A stretch of DNA of 40,129 nt. Origin: Gammaproteobacteria bacterium (GTDB lineage: Bacteria; Pseudomonadota; Gammaproteobacteria; Steroidobacterales; Woeseiaceae). This document shows, piece by piece, positions 16,192 through 25,651 of the stretch. The notes beneath the pieces are model-generated. The model was given only the letters and a program-made list of their open reading frames with translations, made no database searches and had not been told where the DNA came from. The translations under genes and the position numbers were made by a program. The DNA is taken from assembly GCA_029865385.1 (NCBI GenBank), contig JAOUGX010000026.1:1-40129 (forward strand), given 5' to 3'. Each line of letters begins with the position of its first letter. Within the stretch, counting starts at the first letter, position 1.

Positions 16192-17289
16192 ATGAATCGA
16201 ATTGTTACGGCGTTCCTGTTGCTACTCGCGCCTGTTGCGGCCCTTGGCGACTGGCAAGCGTTTCGCGCTGAGGGCGGGATAACGGCCGTGCATCAGCGCG
16301 AGACGAACGGCGACCGGCAAGATACCGCCGTCTCCGGCGACCTGTTCCTGTTCCTGCCCGTATCCAGTGGCGAGTGGATGTTATACATCGAGGGAGCAAC
16401 CGCGACCTCGGTCGACAGCCTCTTCAACGTTTACCCCGAAAGCAACGCCGATGCCGGTAGCGCACAGGACGACGATGGCGGCAGCCGCATTCAGGTATCC
16501 GAGTTCAATTATCGGTGGGTTATCAATGAGCGGAACGAACTGACACTCGGGCAGATCGACCCGTCCGCGCATCTCGACCGAAGCCGTATTGCAAACGACG
16601 AAAACGCGCACTTTCTCGGCGCCAGCTTCGTCAATAACCCGACGATCGAGTTTCCGGATTACGCACTGGGCCTGATGTACCGGATCAACCGAACGGCAAC
16701 GTCGCCGGAAATTACTGCGATCCTCTCCAGCTCGGATGGACTTGCAGACAACCCCGGTCGCTCGTATCGCGAGCTGATCGACGTAGCCGATGCCGGAAAG
16801 GGCATTTTTGCCGGACTTGGCGCGCGCTGGGCCATTGGCGCCACGCGGATCGGCTTTGGCGGCTGGTATCGCTCCGATGAACATCCCGAGATCGGCAATC
16901 CGGACTCAAGCCTACACAACTACGGCGCCTATGGAGTCTATGGCTGGCAATCCGGCAATCATGGAGTCAACTTCCGCGCCGGCGCGGCACGAGCCACGGT
17001 ATCACCGGCAGAGTTTTTCATCGGCGCCGCTTACGAGGGCGTGACCCCGTTCGGCGCTTTTGGAATTGGCGTCGGCAAAATCTATGAATCAGACCCCTTG
17101 GTTGATCTCGGTACGAACGACACGATACATGCCGAGACCTTTTTCCGGATACCGCTTCTTTCCGAGACCTCGCACCTTACCGTCGCACTGCAGTACATCG
17201 AAAATTCGGGCTTCGATTCATCGGATGCGACCATCGACGCTCACGCGCTTCTCGCCGCCGTGCGCTTTCATATCTGGTTCGGCCAGTAA
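16192..17289 (+). CDS. OprB-like outer-membrane porin
   Basis: A 365-residue protein from ATG 16192. The frame is open further upstream, but MNRIVTAFLLLLAPVAALG is a signal peptide with cleavage before DWQ, which fixes the start. The mature protein has repeated amphipathic beta-strands and the block LTLGQIDPSAHLDRSRIANDE, as in carbohydrate-selective OprB porins, where a G(Q/K)-D segment and Asn/Asp-rich region follow early strands. Later strands include FIGAAYEGVTPFG and ALLAAVRFHIWFGQ at the end. The C-terminus is not a clean aromatic as in most barrels. Substrate is unknown. The porin family is the best reading; specificity is not. Confidence 0.7.
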   Translation: MNRIVTAFLLLLAPVAALGDWQAFRAEGGITAVHQRETNGDRQDTAVSGDLFLFLPVSSGEWMLYIEGATATSVDSLFNVYPESNADAGSAQDDDGGSRIQVSEFNYRWVINERNELTLGQIDPSAHLDRSRIANDENAHFLGASFVNNPTIEFPDYALGLMYRINRTATSPEITAILSSSDGLADNPGRSYRELIDVADAGKGIFAGLGARWAIGATRIGFGGWYRSDEHPEIGNPDSSLHNYGAYGVYGWQSGNHGVNFRAGAARATVSPAEFFIGAAYEGVTPFGAFGIGVGKIYESDPLVDLGTNDTIHAETFFRIPLLSETSHLTVALQYIENSGFDSSDATIDAHALLAAVRFHIWFGQ

Positions 17290-17291
17290 GC

Positions 17292-18203
17292 TCATTGCGC
17301 ACTGAACAGGTTCTTGATGATATGTCCTGCGATGTCGGGGTTTTCCCGCAGGCGACGCATCGAATAATTGAACCATAACTCACCGAAAGGCACGTAAACG
17401 CGAAGCGGATGCCCTTTGTCCACGAGTTGCCGGCGAAGGGTTCCGGCGACACCCAGCAGCATCTGGAATTCGTATCGGTGCTTGCTTACTTTCAGGCGCC
17501 TGATCGTCTTTTCTGCGTGGGTGACCAGCTCCGGATCGTGGGTCGCAATGCCGACGCGAGTTGCACCGCCTTCGAATAACTGCTCCAGCAAACGCTGGAA
17601 TGACTCGCGTATTTCATCTGGCGACCGGTAGGCAATGTCCTCCGGCTCGATGTAGATACCTTTGCACAGCCGAACGTTCGTCCGGCCACCGTGCAGCAGT
17701 TCATCGACATCCACTGCACTGCGTTTCAGGCAGGACTGCAACACGACGCCGACATTGTCGAAATCCTTTCGCAGTTCACGATACATGTCGAGCGTAACGG
17801 CAGTGACGCTGGAATCTTCCATGTCGATGCGGACGAAGTTGCCCCTGTCCCTGGCGTCCGACAACAGCTCTCGCATCACCCGACGGGTCTGTGCTATGTC
17901 GAATCGCAGGCCCATCTCGGACAGCTTGACCGATATGTTGCAATCGAGGGACGCCGACTGGATCCCCTGCAGGGCCTCGAGATACAGGTCGCGGGCGGCA
18001 TCCACCTGCTGCGTCGTGGTGCTGTCCTCGCCGAGCACATCCATGGTTGCCGTGCAGCCGGCCGCGTTGAGTTCCCGCACGACCTCAAACGCGTCCCGCA
18101 ATGTCGTTCCGGCAATGTAACGTTGCGAGAAGCGCCAGATCAGGGGCCGTGGCACCCATGGCATCGCCCCCACGAGTGCACGATCAAAGAAGTCAGCCGG
18201 CAT
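17292..18203 (-). CDS. Proline dehydrogenase (monofunctional)
   Basis: A 303-residue FAD enzyme from ATG 18203 that oxidises L-proline to pyrroline-5-carboxylate, the first step of proline use. It has the TIM-barrel blocks of the family: ISVKLSEMG (90-98), FVRIDMEDS (123-131), VVLQSCLKR (153-161), VRLCKGIYIEP (177-187), GIATHDPE (218-225), YEFQMLLG (244-251) and the end motif YVPFGELWFNYSMRRLRENP (270-289), with Arg283/Arg284 and Glu287 in the substrate carboxylate region. The length matches stand-alone enzymes rather than bifunctional PutA, and no aldehyde dehydrogenase gene follows. It diverges from the gamma-glutamyltransferase gene by 152 bases. Confidence 0.92.
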   Translation of the reverse strand: MPADFFDRALVGAMPWVPRPLIWRFSQRYIAGTTLRDAFEVVRELNAAGCTATMDVLGEDSTTTQQVDAARDLYLEALQGIQSASLDCNISVKLSEMGLRFDIAQTRRVMRELLSDARDRGNFVRIDMEDSSVTAVTLDMYRELRKDFDNVGVVLQSCLKRSAVDVDELLHGGRTNVRLCKGIYIEPEDIAYRSPDEIRESFQRLLEQLFEGGATRVGIATHDPELVTHAEKTIRRLKVSKHRYEFQMLLGVAGTLRRQLVDKGHPLRVYVPFGELWFNYSMRRLRENPDIAGHIIKNLFSAQ

Positions 18204-18355
18204 GCAGTTTACCGTTGCAATTGATACGAAAAGGCAGTTTCGGTGAATATATCTGCACTGTCTGTCCGCATTTACCGCGACAAAGGAAACGCAGATTCGA
18301 TTGTTGACGAACGGCGCAGGTACACTGTGCCACAGCCAAGCCAGGCCGGTGAACC

Positions 18356-20134
18356 ATGCAGTTCCAAAGTCCCAACAACATTACGTCATGCCTCGCGCGA
18401 TTCGTCGCACTGCCTTGCCTGTTTTTGACCTGCACGGCCGCATTTGCTGGACCGGACGGTGGCACTCGCTACACCGGCGATGGTTTTGCAAGCCGCAGCC
18501 CGGTGCTCGGGCGGCACGGAATGGCGGCGACATCGCATCCCATCGCCTCCTCCATTGCGGTTGAGATTTTGAAGAAAGGCGGCAGTGCAATCGATGCGGC
18601 CATAGCGGCAAACGCGATGCTGGCGCTCGTCGAGCCACACGCCTGTGGCATCGGCGGCGACCTGTTCGCAATCGTCTGGGATCCGGCCACCGGCGAACTT
18701 TACGGTTATAACGGTAGCGGTCGCACGCCGATGGGATTCAGTTACGAGGCGATGCGCGAAGTGCTCGGCAATGCAGAAACCATACCGTTGTTCGGCCCGC
18801 TGTCCATCAGCGTACCGGGCGCGGTCGATGGCTGGTATGCCTTGCACGAAAAGTTCGGACGCCTGTCGATGGCCAAACTGCTGGAGCCTGCCATTCGATA
18901 CGCACGCGAAGGCATTCCGGTTACCGAAGTCGATGCAGCCTTGTGGGCCGAGGCGATTGGTGAGTTCAGGAACAGCGATTTACCCGAAGCCATGCTCGAT
19001 GAGCTCTTTCGAACCTATCAGATCGACGGGCAGCCGCCGCGTGCCGGGCAAATCTTTCGCAACGAAGACCTCGCCGCCAGTTATGAGCGCCTTGTCAAAG
19101 GCGGCCGCGAAAGTTTCTACCAGGGAGAAACCGCAAGGCAGATTGCTGCCGCAATCCGGAAACACGGCGGTGCACTGCAGCGCGAGGACATGAACCTGCA
19201 CAAGGGAGAGTGGGTAAGGCCCGTATCGATTGCCTATCGCGGCTACGACGTCTATGAACTGCCGCCCAACAGCCAGGGAATTGCCGCGCTGCAGATGCTC
19301 AACATTCTCGAGGCTTATCCGCTGGCGGAACTCGGTCGCGACAATGCCGATTTCTGGCACCTGATGATCGAAGCGTCCAAGCTCGCCTACGAAGATCGAG
19401 CAAAGTATTACGCCGACCCGGATTTCGATCGCGAGACCTACGACTGGCTTCTGTCCAAGGATTACGCAACAGAGCGTCGCAAGCTGATCGACATGCAGAA
19501 AGCTTCGCTTTCACTGCCCGCGGGTGCGCCGCCGGCACACGGTGACACGACGTACCTGGCCGTCGCCGACGAGTCCGGCATGATGGTGTCGTTCATCCAG
19601 AGTAACTACTGGGAATTCGGCAGCGGCATCGTCCCCGACGGCCTGGGTTTCGCGTTGCAGAACCGCGGCAGCGCCTTCTCCATGGAGGCCGGACATGCCA
19701 ATGTCTACGCACCCGGCAAGCGCCCATTCCACACCATCATTCCAGCCATGGTGATGAAGGAAGATCTGCCGGTGATGGCATTTGGTGTCATGGGCGGATT
19801 TTTGCAACCGCAGGGTCACGTGCAGATCCTGGTCAATGTAATCGACTTCGGCATGAACGTGCAGGAAGCCGGCGATGCTGCGAGGTTCGTGCACAGCGGT
19901 GCGTCGCAACCAACCGGAGACTCTATGTCGGACGGCGGTCGCGTGTTACTGGAAGCGGGCGTTAGCGAGCAAGTCGTCGGGGAGCTCAGGAAGCGCGGGC
20001 ACCAGGTGGACCATGGTGCGAGACCGTACGTCGGTGCGGTTGGCGGTTACCAGGCAGTCTGGCGGGACCCGGCGACCGGCGTTTATCATGGCGCGTCGGA
20101 AATGCGCTTTGATGGCGCAGCGGCCGGCTACTAG
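18356..20134 (+). CDS. ggt: Gamma-glutamyltransferase / glutathione hydrolase, YwrD-like
   Basis: A 592-residue secreted enzyme from ATG 18356. Residues about 1-31 are a signal peptide (CLFLTCTAAFA). The protein is a self-cleaving Ntn hydrolase: the nucleophile is Thr398 in HGDTTYLAVADESG, and cleavage before it makes the small subunit. The large-subunit block EPHACGIGGDLFAIVWDP and the following NGSGRTP, plus QPQGHVQIL (485-492) and PFHTIIPAM (457-465), are family signatures. The GGDLFA form is typical of YwrD-like members, some of which act on glutathione analogues or acyl side chains instead. It removes or transfers the gamma-glutamyl group, likely in the periplasm. The TerC gene follows after 47 bases. 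Confidence 0.93.
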   Translation: MQFQSPNNITSCLARFVALPCLFLTCTAAFAGPDGGTRYTGDGFASRSPVLGRHGMAATSHPIASSIAVEILKKGGSAIDAAIAANAMLALVEPHACGIGGDLFAIVWDPATGELYGYNGSGRTPMGFSYEAMREVLGNAETIPLFGPLSISVPGAVDGWYALHEKFGRLSMAKLLEPAIRYAREGIPVTEVDAALWAEAIGEFRNSDLPEAMLDELFRTYQIDGQPPRAGQIFRNEDLAASYERLVKGGRESFYQGETARQIAAAIRKHGGALQREDMNLHKGEWVRPVSIAYRGYDVYELPPNSQGIAALQMLNILEAYPLAELGRDNADFWHLMIEASKLAYEDRAKYYADPDFDRETYDWLLSKDYATERRKLIDMQKASLSLPAGAPPAHGDTTYLAVADESGMMVSFIQSNYWEFGSGIVPDGLGFALQNRGSAFSMEAGHANVYAPGKRPFHTIIPAMVMKEDLPVMAFGVMGGFLQPQGHVQILVNVIDFGMNVQEAGDAARFVHSGASQPTGDSMSDGGRVLLEAGVSEQVVGELRKRGHQVDHGARPYVGAVGGYQAVWRDPATGVYHGASEMRFDGAAAGY

Positions 20135-20181
20135 CGACAGCCCTCACAAGACACCGAATCACCCCCCAACAGAGTTCGTCA

Positions 20182-21423
20182 ATGGCCATCTCGTTCACCA
20201 CGCTTGTCTGGATCGGCTTTCTGTCATTGATCGCCATCGTCGTGGCGCTGGATCTCGGCGTCTTTCATAAAAAGCAACACGTTATCAGCCTGCCCGAAGC
20301 ACTGGGGTGGACGGCCGTCTGGGTTTCCCTTGCTATCGCATTCAACGTGGGCGTGTATTACCTGTACGAAATCAATCCATCCGGCTGGGATATGGACACC
20401 GAACAACTGACTGGCCAGGAAGCGGCCATCCAGTTCTTCACCGGCTATCTGGTCGAAAAGTCGCTATCGATCGACAACGTGTTTGTCATTGCCATGATAT
20501 TCGCGCACTTTCAGGTACCGCTGGTCGAGCAGCACCGGGTACTTTTCTGGGGAATTTTTGGCGCTGTTGTACTGCGCGGGCTGATGATCTTCGGCGGCAT
20601 AGCGCTCATCGAGCGATATGACTGGGTGGTGTACGTTTTTGGTGCGATATTGATTTTTTCGGCCGCGAGCATGCTGATAATGCGCCATGACAACCTGGCG
20701 CCGGAAAGCAATGTCATGGTCAGACTGGTACGTCGCTTCTATCCGGTGACAACCGAGTTTCACGGCGGCCGTTTCTTTGTGACGATCGACGGCGTGCGAC
20801 ACGCGACTCCGTTATTGCTCGCGCTGGTACTTGTGGAAACAAGCGACGTAACGTTTGCCATTGACTCGATTCCGGCAATATTCGCCATTACTCGCGATCC
20901 GTTCATTGTGTTTACATCAAACGTGTTCGCAATTCTGGGGCTGCGGTCGCTCTACTTCGTATTGGCAGGGCTGATGGAGAAATTCCGCTACCTGAAAATG
21001 AGCCTTGTGTTCCTGCTCGCCTATATCGGCGTGAAGATGTTGCTGGTTCATCACTATCCGATTCCGAACCTGGTATCGCTGGCGGTCATCGGCGGAATTC
21101 TCTCCGTGGGCATCCTCGCTTCCATGCTGGCAGGCAGGGATACCATCGCTCTCATGTCGCCGCTTGCCGGCGAAATCGAACGGCTGGTTCTGCGGTCCTA
21201 TCGGCAAGCGCGCAAGGTCGTTATCCTGCTGCTGGGTTCAACTGTGCTGTTGGTCGGTCTCGCCATGATCCTTCTGCCCGGACCGGCCGTTGTTGTCATT
21301 CCCCTCGGCCTTGCAATTCTCGGCGTGGAATTTGCCTGGGCCAGAAAGTGGTTGAACAGTATTCGCCAGTCAATCGGGGACTTGACGAGGAAGGCCGGGC
21401 CGCCCGCCGGCGGAGACATTTGA
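20182..21423 (+). CDS. TerC-family membrane protein fused to a PGPGW-type transmembrane domain
   Basis: A 413-residue inner-membrane protein from ATG 20182. Residues about 1-300 are TerC/Alx-like: ALDLGVFHKKQH near the N-terminus, FFTGYLVEKSLSIDNVFV, LVLVETSDVTFAIDSIPAI and SNVFAILGLRSLYFVLAGL, whose acidic residues bind metal in the family, implicated in Mn2+ export and tellurite resistance. Residues about 340-400 (KVVILLLGSTVLLVGLA, LLPGPAVVVIPLGLAIL, EFAWARKWL) resemble the separate PGPGW transmembrane family. The two parts are usually encoded separately, so this is a fusion. No yybP-ykoY type Mn riboswitch is visible upstream; only 47 bases separate it from ggt. Confidence 0.85.
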   Translation: MAISFTTLVWIGFLSLIAIVVALDLGVFHKKQHVISLPEALGWTAVWVSLAIAFNVGVYYLYEINPSGWDMDTEQLTGQEAAIQFFTGYLVEKSLSIDNVFVIAMIFAHFQVPLVEQHRVLFWGIFGAVVLRGLMIFGGIALIERYDWVVYVFGAILIFSAASMLIMRHDNLAPESNVMVRLVRRFYPVTTEFHGGRFFVTIDGVRHATPLLLALVLVETSDVTFAIDSIPAIFAITRDPFIVFTSNVFAILGLRSLYFVLAGLMEKFRYLKMSLVFLLAYIGVKMLLVHHYPIPNLVSLAVIGGILSVGILASMLAGRDTIALMSPLAGEIERLVLRSYRQARKVVILLLGSTVLLVGLAMILLPGPAVVVIPLGLAILGVEFAWARKWLNSIRQSIGDLTRKAGPPAGGDI

Positions 21424-21599
21424 TTAATCTATCGGTCTGTCAATGGATCCGGACGCTTCTTGCGAAAAATATTCCAGATTGATGGGACTAGAAATGCGCT
21501 ATCGTGCAGGCCGTAAAATCTCTCTCTCGAAGTCACAATGAGACCAAATGGCAGTCCCGGTTTAAAGATCGGGGCAAGCTCAATCCTCCGGATACAGAC

Positions 21600-22844
21600 A
21601 TGTCAGTGAGCAGCATCGCGGAAAGCGCGGCACAAGGGCCGACGGTAGCCGGTATCCCCGTTGCCTTTATTTTGTTTGCGCTGACCTTGCTCGGCGTCGC
21701 GATTTTTCATTACCACACATTGCGCGTCGGGCTGATAGGTCTGGCGACGATAACGGCATACAAGCTGATTTTCACTGGATTCGACGGCGTCCCGGGTCTG
21801 ACTGGACTCGCCCACCATTTTGTTCACGAATGGGTCATTCTGGCCAACCTGTTCGGCCTGCTGGTCGGTTTTGCCCTGCTGGCCGACCATTTCGAGAAAA
21901 GTCATATTCCGGGATTGCTGCCGGCACTGCTTCCGGATGACTGGCGTGGTCCGGTGACGCTGCTCGTCATGATCTTTGTCATGTCCACTTTCCTGGACAA
22001 CATTGCGGCCGCCATCATCGGCGGCACGATCGCGTCTTCGGTGTTCCAGAAAAAGGTTCACCTGGGCTACCTGGCCGCGATTGTCGCCGCGTCCAACGCC
22101 GGCGGTGCCGGCAGCGTCGTCGGCGATACGACGACCACGATGATGTGGATCGAAGGAGTGTCCCCGCGTGACGTCGCGACGGCGTTTCTGCCGGCTCTTG
22201 TTGCGTTGGCCGTATTCAGCATTCCGGCATCTTTGGCCCAGCAGAAGCTTTCTCCAATCGTCTGCGATCCGCCGCCAGGCCTGCACCTTGACTGGTCCCG
22301 TGTCGCAATCGTCGCGCTGATTCTCGGTGCTGTCATCGGTACCAATGTCATCGTCAACACGCAGTTCACGGAGCTTGCCGACCGCTTTCCTTTCCTGGCG
22401 GCAGCCGTCTGGGTGATCGTTCTCGTGACGACGCCGTGGCGTGCGCCCGACTGGAAACTAGTGCCGCCGGCGGCACTCGGCAGCCTGTTCCTGCTATCGC
22501 TGGTGACTTGTGCGTCGATGATGCCGGTCGAAAGCTTGCCGGCACCGTCCTGGCAAACGGCCGTCGGGCTCGGTTTCGTGTCGGCCGTTTTCGACAACAT
22601 CCCGCTGACCAAACTCGCACTCGAGCAGGGCGGCTACGATTGGGGCGCATTGGCTTTTGCCGTCGGCTTCGGCGGCTCGATGGTCTGGTTCGGTTCGTCG
22701 GCCGGGGTGGCGCTGTCGACGCAGTTTCCGCAGGCAAAGTCCGTGTTCCTGTGGCTACGCTACGGCTGGGCCATTCCGCTCGCATACCTGGCCGGTTTCG
22801 CTGTAATGCTTGCGCTGATCGGCTGGCACCCCGCTCCTGCATAA
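21600..22844 (+). CDS. Ion-transporter superfamily protein (NhaD/ArsB/citrate-transporter type)
   Basis: A 414-residue membrane protein from ATG 21600 (MSVSSIAES); a longer frame from GTG 21504 adds a basic non-hydrophobic tail and is less likely. About eleven to twelve hydrophobic segments. Signature blocks are FVMSTFLDNIAAAIIGGT and, in the second half, FVSAVFDNIPLTKLAL, the paired 'FDNIP/FLDN' hairpins of the ion-transporter superfamily (NhaD Na+/H+ antiporters, ArsB and related carriers). AASNAGGAGSVVGDTTTTMMW matches the GD.TT region of NhaD-like members. It probably exchanges Na+ or transports an anion; the exact substrate is not fixed. The NSS symporter gene follows in the same direction after 63 bases. 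Confidence 0.82.
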   Translation: MSVSSIAESAAQGPTVAGIPVAFILFALTLLGVAIFHYHTLRVGLIGLATITAYKLIFTGFDGVPGLTGLAHHFVHEWVILANLFGLLVGFALLADHFEKSHIPGLLPALLPDDWRGPVTLLVMIFVMSTFLDNIAAAIIGGTIASSVFQKKVHLGYLAAIVAASNAGGAGSVVGDTTTTMMWIEGVSPRDVATAFLPALVALAVFSIPASLAQQKLSPIVCDPPPGLHLDWSRVAIVALILGAVIGTNVIVNTQFTELADRFPFLAAAVWVIVLVTTPWRAPDWKLVPPAALGSLFLLSLVTCASMMPVESLPAPSWQTAVGLGFVSAVFDNIPLTKLALEQGGYDWGALAFAVGFGGSMVWFGSSAGVALSTQFPQAKSVFLWLRYGWAIPLAYLAGFAVMLALIGWHPAPA

Positions 22845-22907
22845 CCGGTAACAAACCGATGGCCCGCTGGCGGCGCTGTGTTTTTCCGAGGAAAAGGACA
22901 ATGTGTC

Positions 22908-24566
22908 GTGAGTAACAACGCAACTCCCCAAGCCTGGGGCTCCCGCCTCGGCATCATCCTCGCGGTATCCGGTTCGGCAGTGGGTTTGGGAAATTTTCTG
23001 CGCTTTCCCGGCAACGCCGCGGAAAACGGCGGTGGCGCGTTCCTCATCCCCTACTTCATCGCGTTCCTGCTGCTGGGAATCCCCATTGGCTGGGCGGAAT
23101 GGACGATGGGGCGCTATGGCGGCCGCAAGGGATTTCATTCGGCACCCGCGATAATGGGATTGTGGGGGCGCGGTGCCATTGCCCGCTACATGGGTTCGTT
23201 CGGCGTGCTCGTTCCGCTGGTGGTTTACTTCTACTACGTGCTGATCGAAGCCTGGTGCCTGTCGTATGCCTGGAGTTACGTCAGCGGCGGCATAGGCATC
23301 GTCCCCGGTCAGACGGTCACTGAACAGGTCGCAGCGTCCGAGCTTTACTTCAACGAGACCACCGGTGCCAACTTCGACGGTCTGCTGGCCCAGGGCGGGC
23401 TGCATCCATCGGTCATTTTCTGGGGCATTACCTTCGCGCTTAATATCTACTTCCTGTACAGGGGCCTGCATCGCGGCATCGAAACCTTCTGTCGCTGGGC
23501 CATGCCGGCGATGGCAGTTTGCGCACTGATCGTGCTGGTGCGCGTATTGACCCTCGGTACACCGGATCCCAGCTTGCCGGATCAAAACGTCGCGGCCGGG
23601 CTCAACTTCATGTGGAATCCGGACTTCGCGGCACTCGGAAACTTCCAGACCTGGCTCGCAGCGACCGGCCAGATATTCTTCAGTCTGTCGGTCGGCTTCG
23701 GCGTCGTCATAAACTACGCTTCTTACCTGAAGAAGAACGACGATATTGTTCTATCCAGCCTGACTTCATCGGCAACCAACGAATTTTTCGAGGTCGCACT
23801 GGGCGGCATGATCACGCTCACGGCCGCCGTCGTGTTTCTCGGGCTCGTTGCCACACAAGCGAATATCGGTGGCACGTTCAGTACCGGCTTTACAGCATTG
23901 CCCGTCGTATTCGTGCGCATGCCGCTCGGCGACTTCTTTGGCGCTGTGTGGTTTTTCATGTTGTTCCTCGCCGCAATCACCAGTTCGTTGTCGATGCTGC
24001 AACCGACCAAGGCTTTTTTCGAAGAAGCCCTGGGACTCACGCACAAGGGAGCGACCGTGCTCGTGGCCGGACTCTGCATAGCCGGCAACCTGTTCGTGTT
24101 GTGGTTCAGCAAGGGCCTGGTCGCGCTCGATACGCTGGATTTCTGGGTCGGCACTTTCATGATATTCGTCGTCGCCGGCACGCAGATCATTTGCTTTTCC
24201 TGGGTCTTCGGCGCCGACAAGGGCCTGGAGGAAGCGAATCGCGGCGCACAGATACGGATTCCGCGCGTCTTCCGCTTCATCATCAAGTACGTGTCACCGG
24301 TTTACCTGATAGTCATTTTCCTCGGCTTCTGCTGGTACAACCTGCCGCCTTACGTTCGGTCGGTGCTGGGCGATCCGGCTAGCGGAACGCCGGCCAACCG
24401 GTCGGTCATCTACGCCTGGCTGGTGATACTCGGCTCGATTGCGATGCTGATGGTCGTGACGGCCATCGGGTCGCGTCGCTGGCGCGCCGCCGGCATGGAT
24501 ATCGACGGCAAACGGCCGCCCGACGATTCCACCGGGCCAATTGGCCTCCCGGAGAGACCCAAATGA
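22908..24566 (+). CDS. Neurotransmitter:sodium symporter (NSS) family amino-acid transporter, large subunit
   Basis: A 552-residue inner-membrane symporter. The start GTG 22908 is preceded by AAGGA at 22894-22898 with nine bases between. NSS features: the first helix motif GSAVGLGNFLRFP with the unwound Na+-binding region, followed by NGGGAFLIPY and EWTMGRYGG. Further family blocks are FSLSVGFGVVINYASYLKKNDD and FFMLFLAAITSSLSMLQP. NSS proteins import amino acids with sodium. The short gene overlapping its stop is a MetS-like small subunit, as in the MetP-MetS methionine importer of corynebacteria, so this is probably an amino-acid importer of the MetP type. Confidence 0.92.
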   Translation: MSNNATPQAWGSRLGIILAVSGSAVGLGNFLRFPGNAAENGGGAFLIPYFIAFLLLGIPIGWAEWTMGRYGGRKGFHSAPAIMGLWGRGAIARYMGSFGVLVPLVVYFYYVLIEAWCLSYAWSYVSGGIGIVPGQTVTEQVAASELYFNETTGANFDGLLAQGGLHPSVIFWGITFALNIYFLYRGLHRGIETFCRWAMPAMAVCALIVLVRVLTLGTPDPSLPDQNVAAGLNFMWNPDFAALGNFQTWLAATGQIFFSLSVGFGVVINYASYLKKNDDIVLSSLTSSATNEFFEVALGGMITLTAAVVFLGLVATQANIGGTFSTGFTALPVVFVRMPLGDFFGAVWFFMLFLAAITSSLSMLQPTKAFFEEALGLTHKGATVLVAGLCIAGNLFVLWFSKGLVALDTLDFWVGTFMIFVVAGTQIICFSWVFGADKGLEEANRGAQIRIPRVFRFIIKYVSPVYLIVIFLGFCWYNLPPYVRSVLGDPASGTPANRSVIYAWLVILGSIAMLMVVTAIGSRRWRAAGMDIDGKRPPDDSTGPIGLPERPK

Positions 24567-24670
24567 CCATCCTGGCAATAATTTTCATGAGCACCGCGGT
24601 GCTGTCCGTCATCGTGCTGGCGATATGGTGTTATTACCATGTCCTGAAAAAACCTGGCGGTAAGCCCTGA
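24563..24670 (+). CDS. MetS-like small subunit of NSS transporter (35 residues)
   Basis: ATG 24563 overlaps the TGA of the NSS gene as ATGA and is preceded by GGAGAG at 24551-24556, six bases upstream. The 35-residue product reads MTILAIIFMSTAVLS, then a hydrophobic stretch to AIWCYYHV and a basic tail LKKPGGKP. It is one transmembrane helix with a positively charged cytoplasmic end. This matches the MetS-type small subunits needed by some bacterial NSS transporters (MetP-MetS). The residue composition, overlap and ribosome binding site together make it a real gene, although it is too short for most gene finders. Confidence 0.88.
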   Translation: MTILAIIFMSTAVLSVIVLAIWCYYHVLKKPGGKP

Positions 24671-24694
24671 TTGCCCCGGCACGCCGCGCCTATG

Positions 24695-25648
24695 TCATTT
24701 ATTGGACTGGCTTACGAAAGCAGCAATTTGTGCATGGGTTGCAAACCACACGTCGGGCCGACTCTTCATGTGTTCGATCAGCCGGTCCAGCATCTTCATG
24801 CGATAGCGGTGACCGATCACCTGCGGGTGCATCGTCAGGATGAACATCGTGCCCTCTTCGTACGCGACGTCGAACTCATCGCGCCATATCGAGTACACGT
24901 CGTCGGCATTGCGCATCGAGTTCTGCCCGTCGGCCCAGTCGAGCTGGAAGTACGGCCAATCGTCGAGTATCCATTCGACCGGCAACTCGATCAGCCCGGA
25001 TTCGCGGCCTTCCGAGATCAACATATAGGGCCTGTCGTCGGCCATCATGCTGCTGTCGTATGCGAAGCCCAGTGCCTTGACGATTTCAATTGTCGCCGGC
25101 GTCAGGTCCCAGGCCGCCGAACGAAATCCTTGCGGGCGCGAACCGACGTGCTTGACGAAAAGCTCAATTCCCTTCTCGTACGCGGCGCGCTCGTCGGCCG
25201 CACTCAGTGCCAGCGGGTTCTCGTGCGCGTAGGAATGAAAGCCGAATTCGTGGCGCGGATCCGTCTTGATCATGCGCACCATTTCCGGATGCAGCTCCAT
25301 GCTCATCGACGGAATGAAAAAAGTGGCCGGAATGTCGTACTTTGCCAGCAACGCCAGCACACGCGGCAGGCCGGTGCGCGCGCCGTATTCACCGCGCGAC
25401 ATCGTCGACGGGCTCTGCATATCCGTATCTTCGAGCCAGACCAGCTCGGTATCCACGTCGAACGAGAGACCAACAGCAACGCGCGCGAAATTCGGCCACG
25501 CCTGCGGCGTCAGGTCCGCCCCCGCGCGTACCTGGCTTGCAGTCGATCGTATCTGCTCCGGACTCTGCTGCCAGCGAGGCAAGGATTGGGCTTCCGCGCA
25601 GGCCGTAGCACACAAACCGAACAAGGTAAGGATTCTCAATGCGCTCAT
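24695..25648 (-). CDS. Secreted polysaccharide deacetylase-family protein
   Basis: A 317-residue protein from ATG 25648 with signal peptide MSALRILTLFGLCATACA. The NodB-type deacetylase fold is visible: SFDVDTE (the metal/catalytic Asp pair), TFFIPSMSMELHPE, and FGFHSYAHENP with two metal His residues four apart, then RSAAWDLTP and FILTMHPQ near the end. These enzymes cleave N- or O-acetyl groups from glycans or related substrates, here in the periplasm. The protein belongs to the subgroup with an extended N-terminal part of about 50 residues before the fold. Substrate is unknown. It diverges from the symporter gene at 25687 with only 38 bases between. Confidence 0.9.
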   Translation of the reverse strand: MSALRILTLFGLCATACAEAQSLPRWQQSPEQIRSTASQVRAGADLTPQAWPNFARVAVGLSFDVDTELVWLEDTDMQSPSTMSRGEYGARTGLPRVLALLAKYDIPATFFIPSMSMELHPEMVRMIKTDPRHEFGFHSYAHENPLALSAADERAAYEKGIELFVKHVGSRPQGFRSAAWDLTPATIEIVKALGFAYDSSMMADDRPYMLISEGRESGLIELPVEWILDDWPYFQLDWADGQNSMRNADDVYSIWRDEFDVAYEEGTMFILTMHPQVIGHRYRMKMLDRLIEHMKSRPDVWFATHAQIAAFVSQSNK

Positions 25649-25651
25649 TCT

